Source: RBG-16-66-20 sp038040245
GTDB taxonomy: Bacteria; Pseudomonadota; Gammaproteobacteria; Burkholderiales; SG8-39
Assembly: GCA_038040245.1 (NCBI GenBank)
Contig: JBBPIU010000076.1
Coordinates: 1 to 14,371, forward strand
DNA length: 14,371 nt
Reading direction: 5' to 3'
Shown in pieces: positions 14,314 to 14,371 of the stretch; the first letter of the stretch is position 1, and every line of letters begins with the position of its first letter. A model generated the notes under the pieces. That model saw nothing but the letters and a program-made list of their open reading frames with translations. It was not told the DNA's origin and ran no database searches. The translations under genes were made by a program, and so were the position numbers.

Positions 14314-14371
14314 GTCTCGAACGAGGCGCACCTAGTCGCGAGAGAGGCGGGCTCAAGCGTGCCGTCCACTG
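14314..14371. other. Sequence beyond the attC, unassigned
   Basis: A GC-rich stretch with no gene start and no recognisable family. It could be the beginning of a second cassette or the native sequence on the far side of the insertion site. Confidence 0.5.

Overview
The window reads as chromosome from a GC-rich betaproteobacterium, probably a draft or metagenome scaffold. The minus-strand order aroC-hfq-hflX-hflK-hflC-DUF2065-hisZ-purA, with rnr and a tRNA-Leu beyond it, is a classic betaproteobacterial arrangement. A run of exactly 100 N marks a scaffold join.

Layout from left to right. (1) 1-1143: the 5' part of rnr (RNase R, minus strand, running off the left edge) faces away from a tRNA-Leu(CAG). 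The tRNA has a near-consensus sigma70 promoter whose -35 box overlaps the rnr start codon. (2) 1192-2117: a plus-strand pair, yaeQ and a small two-TM protein that resembles a K+ channel but lacks the selectivity filter. (3) 2122-9278: a tightly packed minus-strand block of chorismate synthase, Hfq, the HflX GTPase, the HflK/HflC membrane complex, a YjeT-like DUF2065 protein, HisZ and PurA. Most neighbours overlap or are only a few bases apart, which points to translational coupling. (4) 9301-11379: a small lipoprotein, then two minus-strand genes, an exported amidohydrolase (probable Tat signal, probable CTG start) and a two-CBS-domain protein. (5) 11382-11481: the N gap. (6) 11482-13036: a sulfatase whose C-terminus lies in the gap. 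It is coupled by a GTGA overlap to a short gene that looks like an internally deleted VapB/AbrB-type antitoxin. (7) 13037-14371: an accessory end. It holds an uncharacterised gene with a DUF5710-like motif, a cluster of 9-bp repeat elements, and then a compact, lower-GC integron gene cassette.

The cassette is the most notable part of the window. One gene of 170 residues is bounded by a perfect 13-bp inverted repeat (13694-13706 and 14219-14231). It is followed by a roughly 90-bp imperfect palindrome with the hallmarks of an attC recombination site: R and L boxes, an unpaired central spacer, and three single extrahelical bases all on one arm. The protein has an RX4HXY motif (R89, H94, Y96) like HEPN/HepT RNase toxins. 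No integrase gene is visible, so this is either a lone cassette at a secondary site or the edge of an array that the sequence end cuts off.

The housekeeping calls rest on well-known conserved motifs. The HEPN, degenerate-antitoxin and channel-like interpretations are inferences from short motifs.
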